Shown one piece after another: positions 1 through 7,007 of a stretch of 17,550 nt of DNA. How positions within the stretch are numbered: position 1 is the stretch's first letter; each line of letters opens with the position of its first letter. The translations under genes and the position numbers were made by a program. Under the pieces are notes generated by a model that was given only the letters and a program-made list of their open reading frames with translations, was not told the DNA's origin and did no database searches. The stretch lies in assembly GCA_016791285.1 (NCBI GenBank), contig JAEUMX010000061.1:1-17550 (forward strand). Direction: 5' to 3'. The stretch is from Burkholderiales bacterium. Lineage in GTDB: Bacteria; Pseudomonadota; Gammaproteobacteria; Burkholderiales; JAEUMW01.

Positions 1-146
1 CACGACCACGCTAACCCGCGGGCAATGTGCACCATTGCTACTTCGGTCTTCCCCGGCGCCACGTTCCAGCTTGCCACAGCGCCGCCACCCCTGTGTTTCT
101 TCGGCACGATTTGCGGACGCGGGCCGATTACTTCGCTAACCAGGCC

Positions 147-1850
147 CTAGTCACCAAGTTTGTCCCGGCGCTCGCGCAGCCATTCCCAGATCCAGGCGCC
201 GCTCGTCTCGCGGCCCCTCAACACGTAATCGGCCGCATTCCGGTTCGAGAGCACGAGCCCCTGCAGTGACGCTGCCTGCGACGTTCCGGCGAAAAGGATG
301 CGGTCGCGCGTCGTGATGTGTGTGGTCGGTTCCGGTAGCAGAATCTCGCCTCCCAGCCTCACGAGCAGCAGCGGACGGCAGTCGAGCCACTCCTCGCGGT
401 TGCCCGGATTGCGCATCAGGCGCGCGAGCGACAGCTGGCGCCGGCGCAGATGCCATGCGACCGCGGGCGCCGACTTGGCGTTGAGCTCGACCGTCCAGGT
501 TGCGGGTACGAGCGTCCCCGCGCATTGCTTCAGGTGCTCCACCACTGCGTCCGCCCAGGCGTCGTCCTGTTGCTTGACGATCGCCAGGAAGCGCGCCAGT
601 AGCGGCGTGGTGAGCACGGCGAGGCACTCGTGCGCGACAATCTCGCTCGGCACCATCTCGAGATCCGCGCGAAACGCCTCGAACAGAATGCGGTTCGATT
701 GCAGGTTGCGCCTCAGCACCACGAAGAGCTTCGGATTGAGCTCCTTCGCCGTGACGGCGATGGACAGGTTGTTCACATCGTTGTCGGAAGCCGCCACGAT
801 GCCCACCGCGCGGTCGATGCCTGCTGCGCGCAGCGTTCCGGCTTCGGTGCCAAGACCCGGCACGCAGGGGTGCGCCTTCACCTGCTCGTAGTCCGGGTCG
901 ATGATGGTGAGGTCCATGCCGTGCTGATCGAGCTGGCCCGCGACTGCCGTCCCGAAGCGACCGAATCCCGCGACCACCCAGTGACCCTGCGGCGGCTCTG
1001 CCTGTGGCTTGAGCTCGGTGCCCGGGATGCCGGTGAGCCACTCCAGCAGTTGATAGCTGCCCGGCGAGCGGATCGCGAGCGCGAGATACTCGGCGAACTT
1101 CTCGAACGGGTTGATGATGTGATCCGTGCCGAACGACGCCATGTTGGCGGCGATCTCCTTGCTCTGGGTCCGGCACAGCACCGGGATGCGATCGTTCAGA
1201 AGCCGCACGCTCATGGCGACCGCCAGATTCGTGCTGTCCGCGTCGGTAATGGCGACGACGCCCAGGCAGTGGTGATGCTGCAGCCCCGCCATCAGCAGCA
1301 CCTCGGGGTTGCCAGCGTCCGCCATCAGCGCGGGCACGTCACGCCCGAAGTCCTGCAGCTTCGTTTCGTCGATCCGCTCGGCGCGCTCGTCGATCACGAC
1401 GAGCGCGATGCCCAGATGATCGAGGGCATGACAGACGAGCTTTCCCGTTTCGCCGTAACCGACCACGAGAAAGAACGGATCCGCCATCGCCCGCACCCGG
1501 CGCGCAAAAGTTTGCGTCGTGCGCGCACTCTGGAACGCTTCCTCGCGCAACAGATTCAACACCGTGACGATGGCGTAGGTCCAGCCGACGACGGTGAGAT
1601 AAACGCACAACACGACCCACATGCGCTGGCCATAGCTGAAGGCTGTGGGAATCTCGCCGAAGCCGATCGTGGTGGCGGTATAGCTCACGAAGTAGAAGGC
1701 GTCGAAGAAGCCGAGCGGCGGCGCCGGCCTGCCCTCGGCGTCCACACCCGGAACCAGCGTGAGACCGACGATGGAGATGGCGTAGATCAGGATGATCGCG
1801 ATCAGCGGCGCACGCATGCGCCGCAGCACGATGAAGGTGATTACCGTCAT
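147..1850 (-). CDS. Two-RCK potassium channel (ion channel 2 + tandem TrkA-N domains)
   Basis: 567 aa. An inner-membrane K+ channel with a cytoplasmic nucleotide-binding gating ring. The N-terminus has one transmembrane helix (about residues 15-35), a pore loop with filter T61-I62-G63-F64-G65-E66 (the usual form is TVGYGD), and a second helix (about 77-101). Two Rossmann RCK_N domains follow, with dinucleotide-binding motifs GYGETG at 131-136 and GFGRFG at 295-300. An RCK_C-like segment ends the protein around 490-535. The tandem RCK layout on a single two-helix channel subunit fits the Kch/GsuK type rather than TrkA, which has no pore. No clear ribosome site precedes the ATG. The gene lies 34 bp after the small membrane protein on the same strand, so the two may share a transcript. 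The exact ligand (NAD(H), nucleotide or Ca2+) cannot be read from the sequence. Confidence 0.9.
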   Translation of the reverse strand: MTVITFIVLRRMRAPLIAIILIYAISIVGLTLVPGVDAEGRPAPPLGFFDAFYFVSYTATTIGFGEIPTAFSYGQRMWVVLCVYLTVVGWTYAIVTVLNLLREEAFQSARTTQTFARRVRAMADPFFLVVGYGETGKLVCHALDHLGIALVVIDERAERIDETKLQDFGRDVPALMADAGNPEVLLMAGLQHHHCLGVVAITDADSTNLAVAMSVRLLNDRIPVLCRTQSKEIAANMASFGTDHIINPFEKFAEYLALAIRSPGSYQLLEWLTGIPGTELKPQAEPPQGHWVVAGFGRFGTAVAGQLDQHGMDLTIIDPDYEQVKAHPCVPGLGTEAGTLRAAGIDRAVGIVAASDNDVNNLSIAVTAKELNPKLFVVLRRNLQSNRILFEAFRADLEMVPSEIVAHECLAVLTTPLLARFLAIVKQQDDAWADAVVEHLKQCAGTLVPATWTVELNAKSAPAVAWHLRRRQLSLARLMRNPGNREEWLDCRPLLLVRLGGEILLPEPTTHITTRDRILFAGTSQAASLQGLVLSNRNAADYVLRGRETSGAWIWEWLRERRDKLGD

Positions 1851-1884
1851 GCGCTGGTTCGTTGAACAATGCAGGCGATCTGGA

Positions 1885-2268
1885 CTAGCGGCGAAGCATG
1901 ACCGTCTCCACGATCAGGATGCTCACGGAGACGACGTTCGCGAACACCGCGCCCCCGGAGAGCGAAACCACGCTCGCCACGTGCTGGGGCGAATAGCCTT
2001 CCGACCACACGTGCACGGCCAGAGCCCACACCACGGCCGCCGCGATGAGCTGCAGATCGGCCACCAGACTCGTCGCGAGCTGGACGGCGCCGATCTGGGT
2101 GCGATCACCGAACTTGAGCACGGTCGCGATGAGGTTGACGACGACGGCGGCGAAGAGCTCGTATTCGTTGTGCAAGTCGGCATTCTGGATGTCGCCGATG
2201 AAGAATCCGAAGTTGAGCGTCGCGGCCAGGACGATGAAAAAACCGAAGAGGACCTTCTCCAGATTCAT
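1885..2268 (-). CDS. Small integral membrane protein, probably DUF6394 family
   Basis: 127 aa from the ATG at 2268, chosen because GGGGAAG lies 8 bases upstream; an in-frame ATG 33 bases further up lacks such a site. The protein starts MNLEKVLFGFFIVLAATLNF. It has about four hydrophobic helices, roughly residues 5-23, 35-52, 66-87 and 100-124, and no signal peptidase site, so it should sit in the inner membrane. The N-terminal pattern and length recall the uncharacterised DUF6394 proteins; this is from memory and unverified. It is transcribed towards the potassium channel, 34 bp away, and diverges from the lipoprotein gene. An accessory role for the channel is inference from position only. 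Confidence 0.75.
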   Translation of the reverse strand: MNLEKVLFGFFIVLAATLNFGFFIGDIQNADLHNEYELFAAVVVNLIATVLKFGDRTQIGAVQLATSLVADLQLIAAAVVWALAVHVWSEGYSPQHVASVVSLSGGAVFANVVSVSILIVETVMLRR

Positions 2269-2476
2269 GGCTAGCTTCCCCTGCGTGACATGCAATTCCA
2301 TTCGGAACCCGCCTCGGCGGCGTCCCAGCCCGAACCGATTCTACACGGACCCCCAGTCCGCGCGGCCCACGGGAAGTTGTCCCGCGGCAGTTCGCCGTGA
2401 ATTCTTGCTAGGATGGCGGCGAATGCCACCGCCCTGTCTGCGCCGCCATTGCGGCGCGCCGCCCGGAGAACCACTC

Positions 2477-2956
2477 GTGCATCCGATCGCCGCCTGGCTT
2501 CGACTCCTCGTGCTTGCGTTCGCCGCTGCCGGATGCGCGACGTTGAGCGGCCTCGAAGCGCCCCGCGTCAGCGTCTCCAACATCACGCCGCAGGACATGA
2601 CCCTGTTCGAGCAGAAGTTCCTCGTCACGCTTCGCATCCAGAATCCGAACGACGTTCCGCTCGGCGTGAAGGGCATGACCTTCAACCTCGATCTCAACGG
2701 CAAGTCGTTCGCGAGTGGACTTTCCAACCAGCAGGTCACCGTCCCGCGCTTCGGCAGCGAGTTGGTGGAGGTGGAAGTGTTCAGCGGGCTGACGGGAATT
2801 CTCAGGCAGTTCCAGACCTTCGCCGCAGGCGCACCGCCGAAGTTCACCTATCGCCTGCGCGGCAAGGCTTACCTCGACCAGCCGGCCGCCTTCACCCTGC
2901 CGTTCGACGAACAGGGAGAGATCGAACTGCCGACGCCTGCCGCCGAACCACGATAG
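2477..2956 (+). CDS. LEA14-like (WHy/LEA type 2) lipoprotein
   Basis: 159 aa, starting at GTG 2477. This start is preferred because GGAG sits about 9 bases upstream and it places a signal peptide exactly at the N-terminus; upstream in-frame codons give only low-complexity, arginine- and proline-rich sequence. Residues about 1-19 form a lipoprotein signal ending in ...FAAAG-C. The mature part contains the LEA_2/WHy pattern: a beta strand, then FLVTLRIQNPNDVPLGVKGM, a buried-core segment and a C-terminal DQPAAFTLPFDEQGEIELP strand. Bacterial WHy lipoproteins are linked to desiccation and stress tolerance, but no substrate or partner is known. The gene stands alone between a divergent operon and a gene-poor region. 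Confidence 0.87.
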   Translation: MHPIAAWLRLLVLAFAAAGCATLSGLEAPRVSVSNITPQDMTLFEQKFLVTLRIQNPNDVPLGVKGMTFNLDLNGKSFASGLSNQQVTVPRFGSELVEVEVFSGLTGILRQFQTFAAGAPPKFTYRLRGKAYLDQPAAFTLPFDEQGEIELPTPAAEPR

Positions 2957-2976
2957 TGACCTGCAAGGGCATGGTC

Positions 2977-2992
2977 GTCGCCGACAGGCGAC
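2977..2992 (+). other. Hairpin just after the LEA lipoprotein gene
   Basis: GTCGCC-GACA-GGCGAC gives a perfect 6-bp stem with a 4-base loop, 20 bp past the stop codon. No T-run follows, so it is not a classic intrinsic terminator. It may act as a 3' end stabiliser. Confidence 0.4.
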
Positions 2993-3039
2993 ATCTCATC
3001 GCCTCTATCGGTTGATTATTGCGCGAAGATGACATTTCA

Positions 3040-3119
3040 CTGTCGCTGAAGCCCGACAGATGGTTGCCCGTTCGCCTCGCCGTACGAACGCTGCAACCAT
3101 ATGAACCACTTATTTTTTT
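3040..3119 (+). ncRNA. Tandem stem-loops followed by T7: structured RNA or weak terminator
   Basis: Two hairpins lie side by side. The first is CTGTCG (3040-3045) with CGACAG (3054-3059). The second is larger: ATGGTTGC (3060-3067) pairs with GCAACCAT (3093-3100), and inside it CGTTCG (3069-3074) pairs with CGAACG (3085-3090), giving 14 bp around a small internal loop. A run of seven Ts is at 3113-3119. The 12-base gap between stem and T-run is long for an intrinsic terminator, so this may instead be a structured leader for the small ORF at 3216. No known riboswitch was recognised. Confidence 0.4.
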
Positions 3120-3199
3120 CCTCGGTAGGCACGAGTGTTGATGAGCAGGACAGGCTAAAACAGAACACATCGTCGGCCGTCGGCCGCAGAAGCAACCTT

Positions 3200-3209
3200 G
3201 GGGGGGGGG
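3200..3209 (+). repeat. G10 homopolymer tract directly upstream of a small ORF
   Basis: Ten consecutive Gs run into GGGGAAGCAA-ATG, so the tract forms part of the ribosome binding site of the 47-aa ORF at 3216. Tracts of this length are prone to slipped-strand change. A length change would not shift the SD-to-ATG spacing much, because the SD is at the 3' end of the tract, but it would alter promoter-to-SD spacing and RNA folding. Confidence 0.6.
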
Positions 3210-3215
3210 AAGCAA

Positions 3216-3359
3216 ATGAGATATCGCATCGCCATCCTGGCCCTTGCGGCCCTCTACTTCGGTTCTCCACCCACGCACATGGGTGAGAAGAACGCCCGCC
3301 AGGCAAGTCCCGAGCACCCGCCCACCGCGGCAGAACAGCCGCTCGTGAAGTCTCTCTAG
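3216..3359 (+). CDS. Putative small secreted peptide (47 aa)
   Basis: The ATG at 3216 follows an excellent purine-rich SD (GGGGAAG, 4-5 bases away). The product begins MRYRIAILALAALYFGS, a short positive N-terminus plus hydrophobic core typical of a signal peptide. About 30 polar residues follow, rich in Pro, Ala, Glu and Gln and ending in LVKSL. There is no lipobox cysteine. No family was recognised. It could be an exported peptide or a small single-pass membrane protein. A 9-bp hairpin lies 37 bases after the stop. Support is the SD plus the signal-like start only; conservation in relatives is untested. Confidence 0.5.
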   Translation: MRYRIAILALAALYFGSPPTHMGEKNARQASPEHPPTAAEQPLVKSL

Positions 3360-3396
3360 AAGCCTCCTCCGAAGAAAGCTGTCCGCCAGAAGTGCG

Positions 3397-3420
3397 CGGC
3401 CGGCGTCGCGCCGCCGGCCG
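3397..3420 (+). other. GC-rich inverted repeat
   Basis: CGGCCGGCG (3397-3405), a six-base TCGCGC loop and CGCCGGCCG (3412-3420) form a perfect 9-bp stem 37 bases downstream of the 47-aa ORF. No T-run follows on either strand. It may protect or end the mRNA of the small peptide. Confidence 0.45.
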
Positions 3421-3437
3421 TGGGTGTCATCGTCTGT

Positions 3438-3516
3438 CGCTGCGCCGAACCTCTCTTCGGGCGTGAGGCGAGCGCATAAGCGAGGCCGAATTCGCGCTGC
3501 GCCGCAACCTCTCTTC
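3438..3516. repeat. Imperfect direct repeat pair, 21-22 bp, 57 bp apart
   Basis: The unit CGCTGCGCCG(C)AACCTCTCTTC occurs at 3438-3458 and again at 3495-3516, with one inserted C in the second copy. There are only two copies, so it is not an array. It could be a local duplication or a pair of protein-binding sites. Confidence 0.45.
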
Positions 3517-3582
3517 CCTTCGCATCCCGCTCACCCTGCAAAAAGTTCTTGCTGCGTCGCATCACCGGGCGCGATTTGGGGT

Positions 3583-3782
3583 ATACTTTTATTAATGAAA
3601 TCATATAATTGATATAAGACAATTTTTACAGGACTCTCCCGGTACGGTATGGCTTCCCTCGGTTCTTCTGTCTGCCCGCAAGTCTGCACGCCGGCGCTGC
3701 CGCGTTCGATCCTCCGTCACGAATAAGACGCTGTCCGCTCAGGGAGCTTAGGGCGGGACTTCGTTCCGCCCTTTTTCTTTTT
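3583..3782 (+). ncRNA. Candidate untranslated RNA (AT-rich promoter-like island to terminator)
   Basis: The 3' boundary is firm: an intrinsic terminator at 3751-3782. The 5' boundary is uncertain. Two good -10 hexamers (TATACT 3583-3588, TATAAT 3604-3609) lie in the only AT-rich patch of the area, but neither has a clear -35 at 16-18 bp. The transcript would be about 150-190 nt and contains no supported ORF. The alternative is that the terminator ends a longer message from the small ORF at 3216. No known RNA family was recognised. Confidence 0.35.
3751..3782 (+). terminator. Rho-independent terminator, plus strand
   Basis: GGGCGGGA (3751-3758) pairs with TTCCGCCC (3764-3771), eight pairs including one G-U, around a CTTCG loop. 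TTTTTCTTTTT (3772-3782) follows immediately. On the minus strand the stem is not followed by Ts, so it does not serve the convergent GST gene well. No identified plus-strand gene lies directly upstream. Confidence 0.88.
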
Positions 3783-3817
3783 GGCAACCAAGGCGCTGGA
3801 CAGTCACACGCGGTCGC

Positions 3818-4561
3818 TCAACGCACGCGTGCGAGAGCGTCGAGCTCGGGGTAGTTGCGCCAGATGTCGGCTTCGCTGAAGGGCAGGCGCCGCGGTGATG
3901 CGAGGTAGGCCGCCACGTTGCGCCGCGCGGCCACCCTGGCATGCAGCGCGTGCAGCCGGGGGTAGTCCGCTTCGACCGATGACATCGCACGTGGGAAGGC
4001 ATAGTCCAGCCCGGCCATCACCTGGAAGATCGAGAGATCCACGTAGCTGATTCGGCCGCCTGCCATCCAGCCCCCGCGCCGCGGATTGCGCTCCAGCACG
4101 CCCTCGAAGTAGTCGAGGTACTTCCACAGGCGCGTGTGGAGGAAGTCGCTCGCACGGCGCTTCGCTTCCCGCTTCTGTTGCTCGTAATAGAGTCCGGCGG
4201 CAATGGGATGATGCGTGTCGTGGATCTCCGAGACGAAGTCGGCGATCGTAAGCTGGAGCTGGTGCACCCACGCGCGATCGGCTTCGGCGCGCGGCGCCAG
4301 CCGCAGACGCGGCCCGAGAAAAAACAGGATGTTCGCTGTCTGGCCGATCACCAGCCGGCCCGCCTTGAGGAACGGCGGTGCGAACGGTGGACGCTCGCCC
4401 CGCCTGCCTTCGAGAAACCGCAGCAGCGCCGGCATGCCCATACCGCGATGGGCGGGCATTCTCGCGACGTCGAGATAGTCGGCGGCGGCCTCTTCCAGCG
4501 CAAGCCGAACGAACTCTCCGCGGCCCTGGATCTCGGGCCAGTAGTAGAGCTCGTATCGCAT
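3818..4561 (-). CDS. Glutathione S-transferase family protein
   Basis: 247 aa. Cytosolic enzyme type that conjugates glutathione or reduces peroxides. The start MRYELYYWPEIQGRGEFVRL is the thioredoxin-fold first strand and helix of sigma/alpha-like GSTs, with the catalytic-position tyrosine in the YYWPEIQGRGE motif. The G-site element appears around residues 70-77 (LVIGQTANIL, where QTANI stands for the usual QSxAI). A helical C-terminal domain fills about 95-235, with a SYVDLSIFQV stretch near 172-181 typical of the domain's N-capping box. SD GGAAAG lies 7 bases upstream. It is the last gene of a probable pirin-CDGSH-GST operon, 48 bp after the CDGSH gene, which suggests a role in oxidative or electrophile stress. 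The substrate is unknown. Confidence 0.9.
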   Translation of the reverse strand: MRYELYYWPEIQGRGEFVRLALEEAAADYLDVARMPAHRGMGMPALLRFLEGRRGERPPFAPPFLKAGRLVIGQTANILFFLGPRLRLAPRAEADRAWVHQLQLTIADFVSEIHDTHHPIAAGLYYEQQKREAKRRASDFLHTRLWKYLDYFEGVLERNPRRGGWMAGGRISYVDLSIFQVMAGLDYAFPRAMSSVEADYPRLHALHARVAARRNVAAYLASPRRLPFSEADIWRNYPELDALARVR

Positions 4562-4609
4562 CGGCCGCTTTCCGGGAGTGGTGGCCCCGCCGGGTTCGGG
4601 GCGCGCGGC

Positions 4610-5263
4610 CTAAGCCGCCTTGAATCCGATCTTCTTGTGCGAGCCGTCGCAGAAAGGCTTGTTGTTCGACGCCCCGCAGCGGCACAGGAAAGCCTCGGTG
4701 CCGGACCAGCGCTTGAGGCCGGTGCCGGCCAGGATCGAGAGATTGCCCGTGAGGTGCAGCGGTCCATCCTTTTTGCAGCGAATTGCCAGCGGGCCACCCT
4801 CGGCAGGCGCACCGGGGCCGACCTCGCCGACGGCGCCGTAGTCCTTGAATCCCGCCGCCTCGTGACTGTTGTCGCAGAACGGCTTGCTCTTCGACTGCCC
4901 GCAGCGACAGAGCGCGGCGCGAAAGCGCGTGCCTGCCATATCTGCCGGCGCCCCCTCCAGCGCGAGATCCCCCCGCACGAAGAGCGGCCCGTGATAGGTC
5001 ACGTGCACGGTGTTACAGGCGGCGGGCTGCTCGCTGCGGCTTGCGTCCTTCACCTCGTAGACGAGCGCGCCGCTCGGGCAGCGCTCGCATACCTCGGCGA
5101 CTTCGGCGACCGTGGTCACGTCCGGCTGGCACCATGGTTGTCGACCGCCGACGAAGAGATCGCCTTTGGCACGGCCGCATTCGCCAACATGAATGCACAG
5201 CCGTTCGTCCCAGGTCACGTCGACTGCCTGTCCGGGGTAGCGATAGATGGGGGAGGTGCTCAT
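4610..5263 (-). CDS. Fer4_19 + double CDGSH iron-sulfur protein
   Basis: 217 aa, predicted cytosolic, likely to carry three Fe-S clusters. Residues about 10-70 match the divergent Fer4_19 domain, with C23, C29, C59 and C62 as likely ligands and an extra C45. Two CDGSH zinc-finger-like motifs follow: CRCGQSKSKPFCDNSH at 119-134 and CRCGASNNKPFCDGSH at 194-209. Each keeps the three Cys and one His that bind a labile [2Fe-2S] cluster; the first has Asn in place of the usual Gly. Proteins of the mitoNEET-related family are redox sensors or electron and cluster carriers. SD GAGGAG is about 9 bases upstream. It lies 51 bp after pirin and 48 bp before GST on the same strand, so co-transcription is likely. 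The specific partner is unknown. Confidence 0.92.
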   Translation of the reverse strand: MSTSPIYRYPGQAVDVTWDERLCIHVGECGRAKGDLFVGGRQPWCQPDVTTVAEVAEVCERCPSGALVYEVKDASRSEQPAACNTVHVTYHGPLFVRGDLALEGAPADMAGTRFRAALCRCGQSKSKPFCDNSHEAAGFKDYGAVGEVGPGAPAEGGPLAIRCKKDGPLHLTGNLSILAGTGLKRWSGTEAFLCRCGASNNKPFCDGSHKKIGFKAA

Positions 5264-5314
5264 GAGATCGGTCTCCTCGGTTTTGTGACACCGTGCCAGC
5301 TGCCCGCCCCGGCA

Positions 5315-6190
5315 CTATCGCCTGCCCTCGCGCCAGATGAATGTGTCGTTGTTGAGGTCGTTCAGCGCCTGCAGAATCTCGGCTCGCGAGTTCATCACGA
5401 AGGGCCCGTAGCGCGCAATCGGCTCGCGCGTCGGCGCACCGCTCACGAGCAGAAAGCACACCCCGGCACCACCGGCCTCGGCCCGGAAGGTATCGCCGTC
5501 GCTCAGCACGGCGAGCGCCGGACCGCCGATGCGCGCACCTTCGCCCGAGCGGTCCACACCCAGTCGACCGCTGCCCCGGTAGACGTAAGCGAACGCCGCA
5601 TGCCCGGGCGGGATCGGCTGCTCGAGGCGCGCATTGGCCGCGAGCTGCACGTCGAGATAGGTCGGCTGCATCGCGATCTCCCGCACCGGGCCGCGCACGC
5701 CGTCGATTTCACCCGCGATGACCTTGATCAGCGTGCCGTCGTCGCGCCGCACCTGTGGAATTTCGTCGGCACGGAACTCCTGGTAGCGCGGCCGCGACAT
5801 CTTCAGCCTGGCGGGCAGGTTCACCCAGAGCTGAAAGCCGTCGAGGCGGCCCGCAGCGCTGGAGCGCGGCATCTCCTCGTGCATCAGGCCGCCGCCCGCG
5901 GTCATCCACTGCACTCCGCCCGCATGCAGGGTTCCGGCACTGCCCGTGGTATCGCGGTGTTCGATCTCGCCCTCGAGCAGGTACGTGACGGTCTCGATGC
6001 CGCGGTGCGGATGCATCGGGAAGCCTTTCTCGAAGTCCGTCGGATCGTCGGAGCCGAAGTGATCGAGCAGCAGGAACGGATCGAGCCAGTCGATCTGCCT
6101 GCCCGCGATGAAACGGTGCAGGCGTACCCCGGCGCCCTCCAGCGTGGGTTCGGGGACGATCTCGCGGACAACGGTACGGGGTGTGGCCAT
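5315..6190 (-). CDS. Pirin family protein
   Basis: 291 aa bicupin, predicted cytosolic. The N-terminal cupin has the pirin signature HPHRGIETVTY, and the metal ligands are visible as H60, H62, H104 and E106, the set that binds iron in human pirin. The conserved WMTAGGGLMHEE run is at 95-106. The C-terminal cupin ends with the family's typical IARYGPFVMNSRAEILQA segment. Some pirins have quercetin 2,3-dioxygenase activity and others modulate enzymes by binding them; which applies here is unknown. SD AGGGG lies about 6 bases before the ATG. It is the first gene of the pirin-CDGSH-GST unit, with a candidate promoter about 80 bp upstream. Confidence 0.95.
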   Translation of the reverse strand: MATPRTVVREIVPEPTLEGAGVRLHRFIAGRQIDWLDPFLLLDHFGSDDPTDFEKGFPMHPHRGIETVTYLLEGEIEHRDTTGSAGTLHAGGVQWMTAGGGLMHEEMPRSSAAGRLDGFQLWVNLPARLKMSRPRYQEFRADEIPQVRRDDGTLIKVIAGEIDGVRGPVREIAMQPTYLDVQLAANARLEQPIPPGHAAFAYVYRGSGRLGVDRSGEGARIGGPALAVLSDGDTFRAEAGGAGVCFLLVSGAPTREPIARYGPFVMNSRAEILQALNDLNNDTFIWREGRR

Positions 6191-6271
6191 GGCGGACCCC
6201 TGAGTGTGGAAGCTGGGAATCTACTTTGCCCGAGCGCGCGGCGCCCGCCAGTACGTCGCGCCGTGTCGGCC

Positions 6272-6299
6272 AGTATATCCGCCAGAAGACCCACGTCCA
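6272..6299 (-). promoter_or_regulatory. Candidate sigma70-type promoter of the pirin operon
   Basis: On the minus strand TGGACG (-35, four of six matches) and TATACT (-10, five of six) are separated by 16 bp. The start would be near 6265, leaving a leader of about 75 nt before the pirin ATG. No operator was recognised. Confidence 0.45.
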
Positions 6300-6388
6300 C
6301 CCCCCGAGGACGCGACGCCCGCGCAAGCGTGCGCTCAACAGAACTTCGGCAGGACCGACTCCGACACTGTCATTGTCGTCGTGCGCCT

Positions 6389-6967
6389 TTAGCCGAACGG
6401 CGCCACCCCGATCAGCCACGCGTGCAGCCAGAAGGCGAATGCCACCCAGGCCACCACGCCGACTGCGACCGACACGGCACTGCGTACGGGTGTTCCCGAC
6501 GGATACGTCGTGCCCGCTCCCCGGTCGCGCCGCCGCGCCGCCGCAAAGTCGACCACCGACCAGACCAGGAAGGCACCGAACAGCACCACGTCCGCCAGCA
6601 TGCCATTCGCGAGGAGGTGCGCGAACGCCCACACCTTGACGCCCAGGACCATCGGATGCCCGACCGCAGCCTTGATGAAGTTGCCCTTGGGGCTCGCGGA
6701 GGCGAGCAGGATAAAGGCCGGCAGGTTGAGGAGTGCCGCCACGTGGCGCGTCCACACCGGCGGCGTCCAGAGCACGACGGGGTCCGCGCGCGCGAGACCG
6801 TATCCCCACACTATCAACACGAACCCCACCAGCGCCACCAGCGAATAGAGGTTCTTGTACCTGCGCAGGCCGAGCCGTGCCACCTGCTTCGCGCGCCAGT
6901 CGTCCGCGACGATGCGAATCGAATGCGTGCCGAGAAAGACAACGAGACCGATGATCAGGACGGTCAT
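6389..6967 (-). CDS. NnrU family integral membrane protein
   Basis: 192 aa from the ATG at 6967, which puts the N-terminus at the first membrane helix; the longer frame would overlap tyrS with non-hydrophobic sequence. The start MTVLIIGLVVFLGTHSIRIV with conserved His15, a second helix near 43-60, the block HPMVLGVKVWAFAHLLANG and a final helix near 163-185 match NnrU, a family that also contains plant zeta-carotene isomerase. NnrU was named from denitrification loci, where it affects nitrite and NO reductase expression, but no denitrification genes are seen here. It begins 40 bp after the tyrS stop and is probably read through from it. The ribosome site is weak (GGGATCC). Biochemical function is undetermined; heme binding through the conserved His residues is a family-based guess. 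Confidence 0.88.
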   Translation of the reverse strand: MTVLIIGLVVFLGTHSIRIVADDWRAKQVARLGLRRYKNLYSLVALVGFVLIVWGYGLARADPVVLWTPPVWTRHVAALLNLPAFILLASASPKGNFIKAAVGHPMVLGVKVWAFAHLLANGMLADVVLFGAFLVWSVVDFAAARRRDRGAGTTYPSGTPVRSAVSVAVGVVAWVAFAFWLHAWLIGVAPFG

Positions 6968-7007
6968 AACCGGATCCCGATTGGATGAGGGAAACCCCGA
7001 CGCATCA

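Larger units (their letters stand above)
3360..3817. other. Gene-poor interval between the small peptide and GST genes
   Basis: No convincing protein gene. It holds, in order, a 9-bp GC hairpin (3397-3420), an imperfect direct repeat (3438-3458 and 3495-3516), an AT-rich island (3583-3631) that includes TATACT at 3583 and TATAAT at 3604 in otherwise GC-rich DNA, and a strong plus-strand terminator at 3751-3782. A 25-codon ORF from ATG 3649 to TAA 3726 has no good ribosome site. The island plus terminator could bound an untranslated RNA. Confidence 0.55.

Noticed and set aside
1..146. Left edge before the channel gene stop codon
   Set aside because: No ORF with support, hairpin or promoter could be defended; the plus-strand frame from 27 is mostly antisense to the channel gene.
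630..1865. 411-codon plus-strand ORF opposite the potassium channel gene
   Set aside because: Antisense to a channel with clear motifs; sequence is His/Arg/Asp-rich without domains.
3356..3622. 88-codon minus-strand ORF in the gene-poor interval
   Set aside because: No ribosome site at its ATG, starts inside the AT-rich island, no recognisable family, and overlaps the GC hairpin and direct repeats.
3649..3726. 25-codon ORF inside the candidate RNA
   Set aside because: No purine-rich ribosome site at the right distance and no hydrophobic or conserved pattern.
4136..6988. 950-codon plus-strand ORF opposite GST, CDGSH, pirin and NnrU
   Set aside because: It is antisense to four well-supported genes, has low-complexity Arg/Pro/Ala composition and no recognisable domain: a high-GC shadow.
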